From the NCBI GenBank assembly GCA_041392785.1, contig JAWKLK010000001.1, positions 744,001 through 808,000 of the forward strand: 64,000 bases of DNA, given 5' to 3'. How positions within the stretch are numbered: position 1 is the first letter of the stretch; each line of letters begins with the position of its first letter. The notes below the pieces were generated by a model. It saw only the letters and a program-made list of their open reading frames with translations. It was not told the origin of the DNA and made no database searches. The stretch is from OLB9 sp041392785. Lineage in GTDB: Bacteria > Bacteroidota > Bacteroidia > Chitinophagales > Saprospiraceae. The translations under genes were made by a program, and so were the position numbers. This document shows positions 63,446 to 64,000 of the stretch, in pieces.

Positions 63446-64000
63446 AAGTCATGAGGTTTCATCCGCGGATAGTCATCTCTGAAGTCCTCCGGTGTAATAC
63501 TTGGAATCAGTTTTTCTGTTCTGTCCAATAGTGTCACCATAAAACTGCGATACAATAACATAGCTATTGGATTATTGTCTATGATGATACTATATAAACT
63601 TAACGGTCGATAAGGAATGTCACCTTTATTATCATTGTCAAGGTCGTAACCCTCGTATCTATCCCAATAATTGTCTTTAAATTTGCTTAAAACTAAAGTG
63701 CCATTAGTACTCACATCGAAAGTATTGTTTTGAAAATTGTTTTCTTCTACAATATTATCCATGCAGTTAGCCTGAATTTTCAACGCCCAACCATTATTCA
63801 AAAATCGATTTTTCTTAATCATTATCCTGTTTGCTCCTTCTAAAAACAAAGCTGAAGTGTTATTTTCAAATGTATTGCCAATGATTTCTGCATCCGAAAG
63901 CTCTTTTAGCAAGATGCCATAGGACGCATCTCCATTGCTGCGTTTGAATGTGTTGTTATACATAGCCACCTTTTTGGAATACATGACTGCTAAACCTGCG
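63442..64000 (-). CDS. nosD: NosD-like periplasmic parallel beta-helix protein, C-terminal part
   Basis: The frame is open to the window edge, so the N-terminal part is missing; about 185 residues are seen. They form right-handed beta-helix rungs (NNTFKRSNGDASYGILLKEL, NTFENNTSALFLEGANRIMI, NNFQNNTFDVSTNGTLVLSK) and the NosD end DNYWDRYEGYDLDNDNKGDIP and PYRPLSLY. NosD is the periplasmic copper-related maturation factor of nitrous-oxide reductase. It overlaps nosF by four bases. Confidence 0.85.
   Translation of the reverse strand, partial: AGLAVMYSKKVAMYNNTFKRSNGDASYGILLKELSDAEIIGNTFENNTSALFLEGANRIMIKKNRFLNNGWALKIQANCMDNIVEENNFQNNTFDVSTNGTLVLSKFKDNYWDRYEGYDLDNDNKGDIPYRPLSLYSIIIDNNPIAMLLYRSFMVTLLDRTEKLIPSITPEDFRDDYPRMKPHDL

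Overview
The window is a piece of a Bacteroidetes chromosome, most likely from the Saprospiraceae/Chitinophagales part of the phylum. This rests on AT-rich DNA, many -7 promoter boxes of the TAnnTTTG type, secreted proteins ending in type IX secretion (T9SS) C-terminal domains, a gldH gliding-motility lipoprotein, DUF3078 and DUF6089 outer-membrane barrels, and very large HYR/DUF11 adhesin-like proteins. No rRNA, CRISPR array, insertion sequence or phage gene was seen. There is one tRNA gene (Phe).

Layout. 1-7.7 kb: the 3' end of mnmG, a small zinc-ribbon protein, two secreted proteins (one built of eight Cys-rich repeats with a T9SS tail), a pair of bacterial PH-domain membrane proteins, tRNA-Phe, and an MtfA-like protein that has lost its HExxH metal motif. 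7.7-25.8 kb (minus strand): one enormous secreted-adhesin locus, equivalent to about 6,000 codons. It reads as three ORFs because of a cluster of frame changes at 22514-22944 and one more near 21914. 26-31.9 kb: a Lys/Glu/Gln-rich secreted protein, an ECF sigma factor with a small protein and an MscS-like channel, a DUF3078 protein, hisS and a DUF6089 barrel.

31.9-43.2 kb (minus strand): a polysaccharide-deacetylase-like protein, a TPR protein, glyA, a 23-residue-repeat protein with a peptidoglycan-binding tail, an HD phosphohydrolase, a frameshifted GT-C-type membrane protein, gldH, rpsT, a RidA protein and DUF177-rpmF. 43.4-46.7 kb: a three-gene polyamine operon (arginine decarboxylase, agmatinase, deoxyhypusine-synthase-like). 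46.7-50 kb: a fused IcmF-type acyl-CoA mutase. 50.1-54 kb: rsmG and a tryptophan/aminomuconate catabolic group (deaminase, tryptophan 2,3-dioxygenase, aldehyde dehydrogenase).

54-64 kb: a thioredoxin-like lipoprotein, a lipid kinase, a BlaI/M56-TonB regulatory pair, a peroxiredoxin-like protein, a YceI lipoprotein, a decayed T9SS type-B gene fragment still preceded by a good promoter, an HtrA protease, a fasciclin lipoprotein, and a nosD-nosF-nosY-like set ending in a group III truncated haemoglobin. nosD runs off the end of the window.

The most unusual items are the giant adhesin locus with its 13-unit Cys/WLN repeat array and local loss of frame, the eight-repeat Cys-rich T9SS protein, the metal-site-less MtfA homologue, the T8-tract frameshift in the membrane glycosyltransferase, and the promoter-bearing CHU_C relic. 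I saw no clear candidate for a wholly new defence or mobile system.
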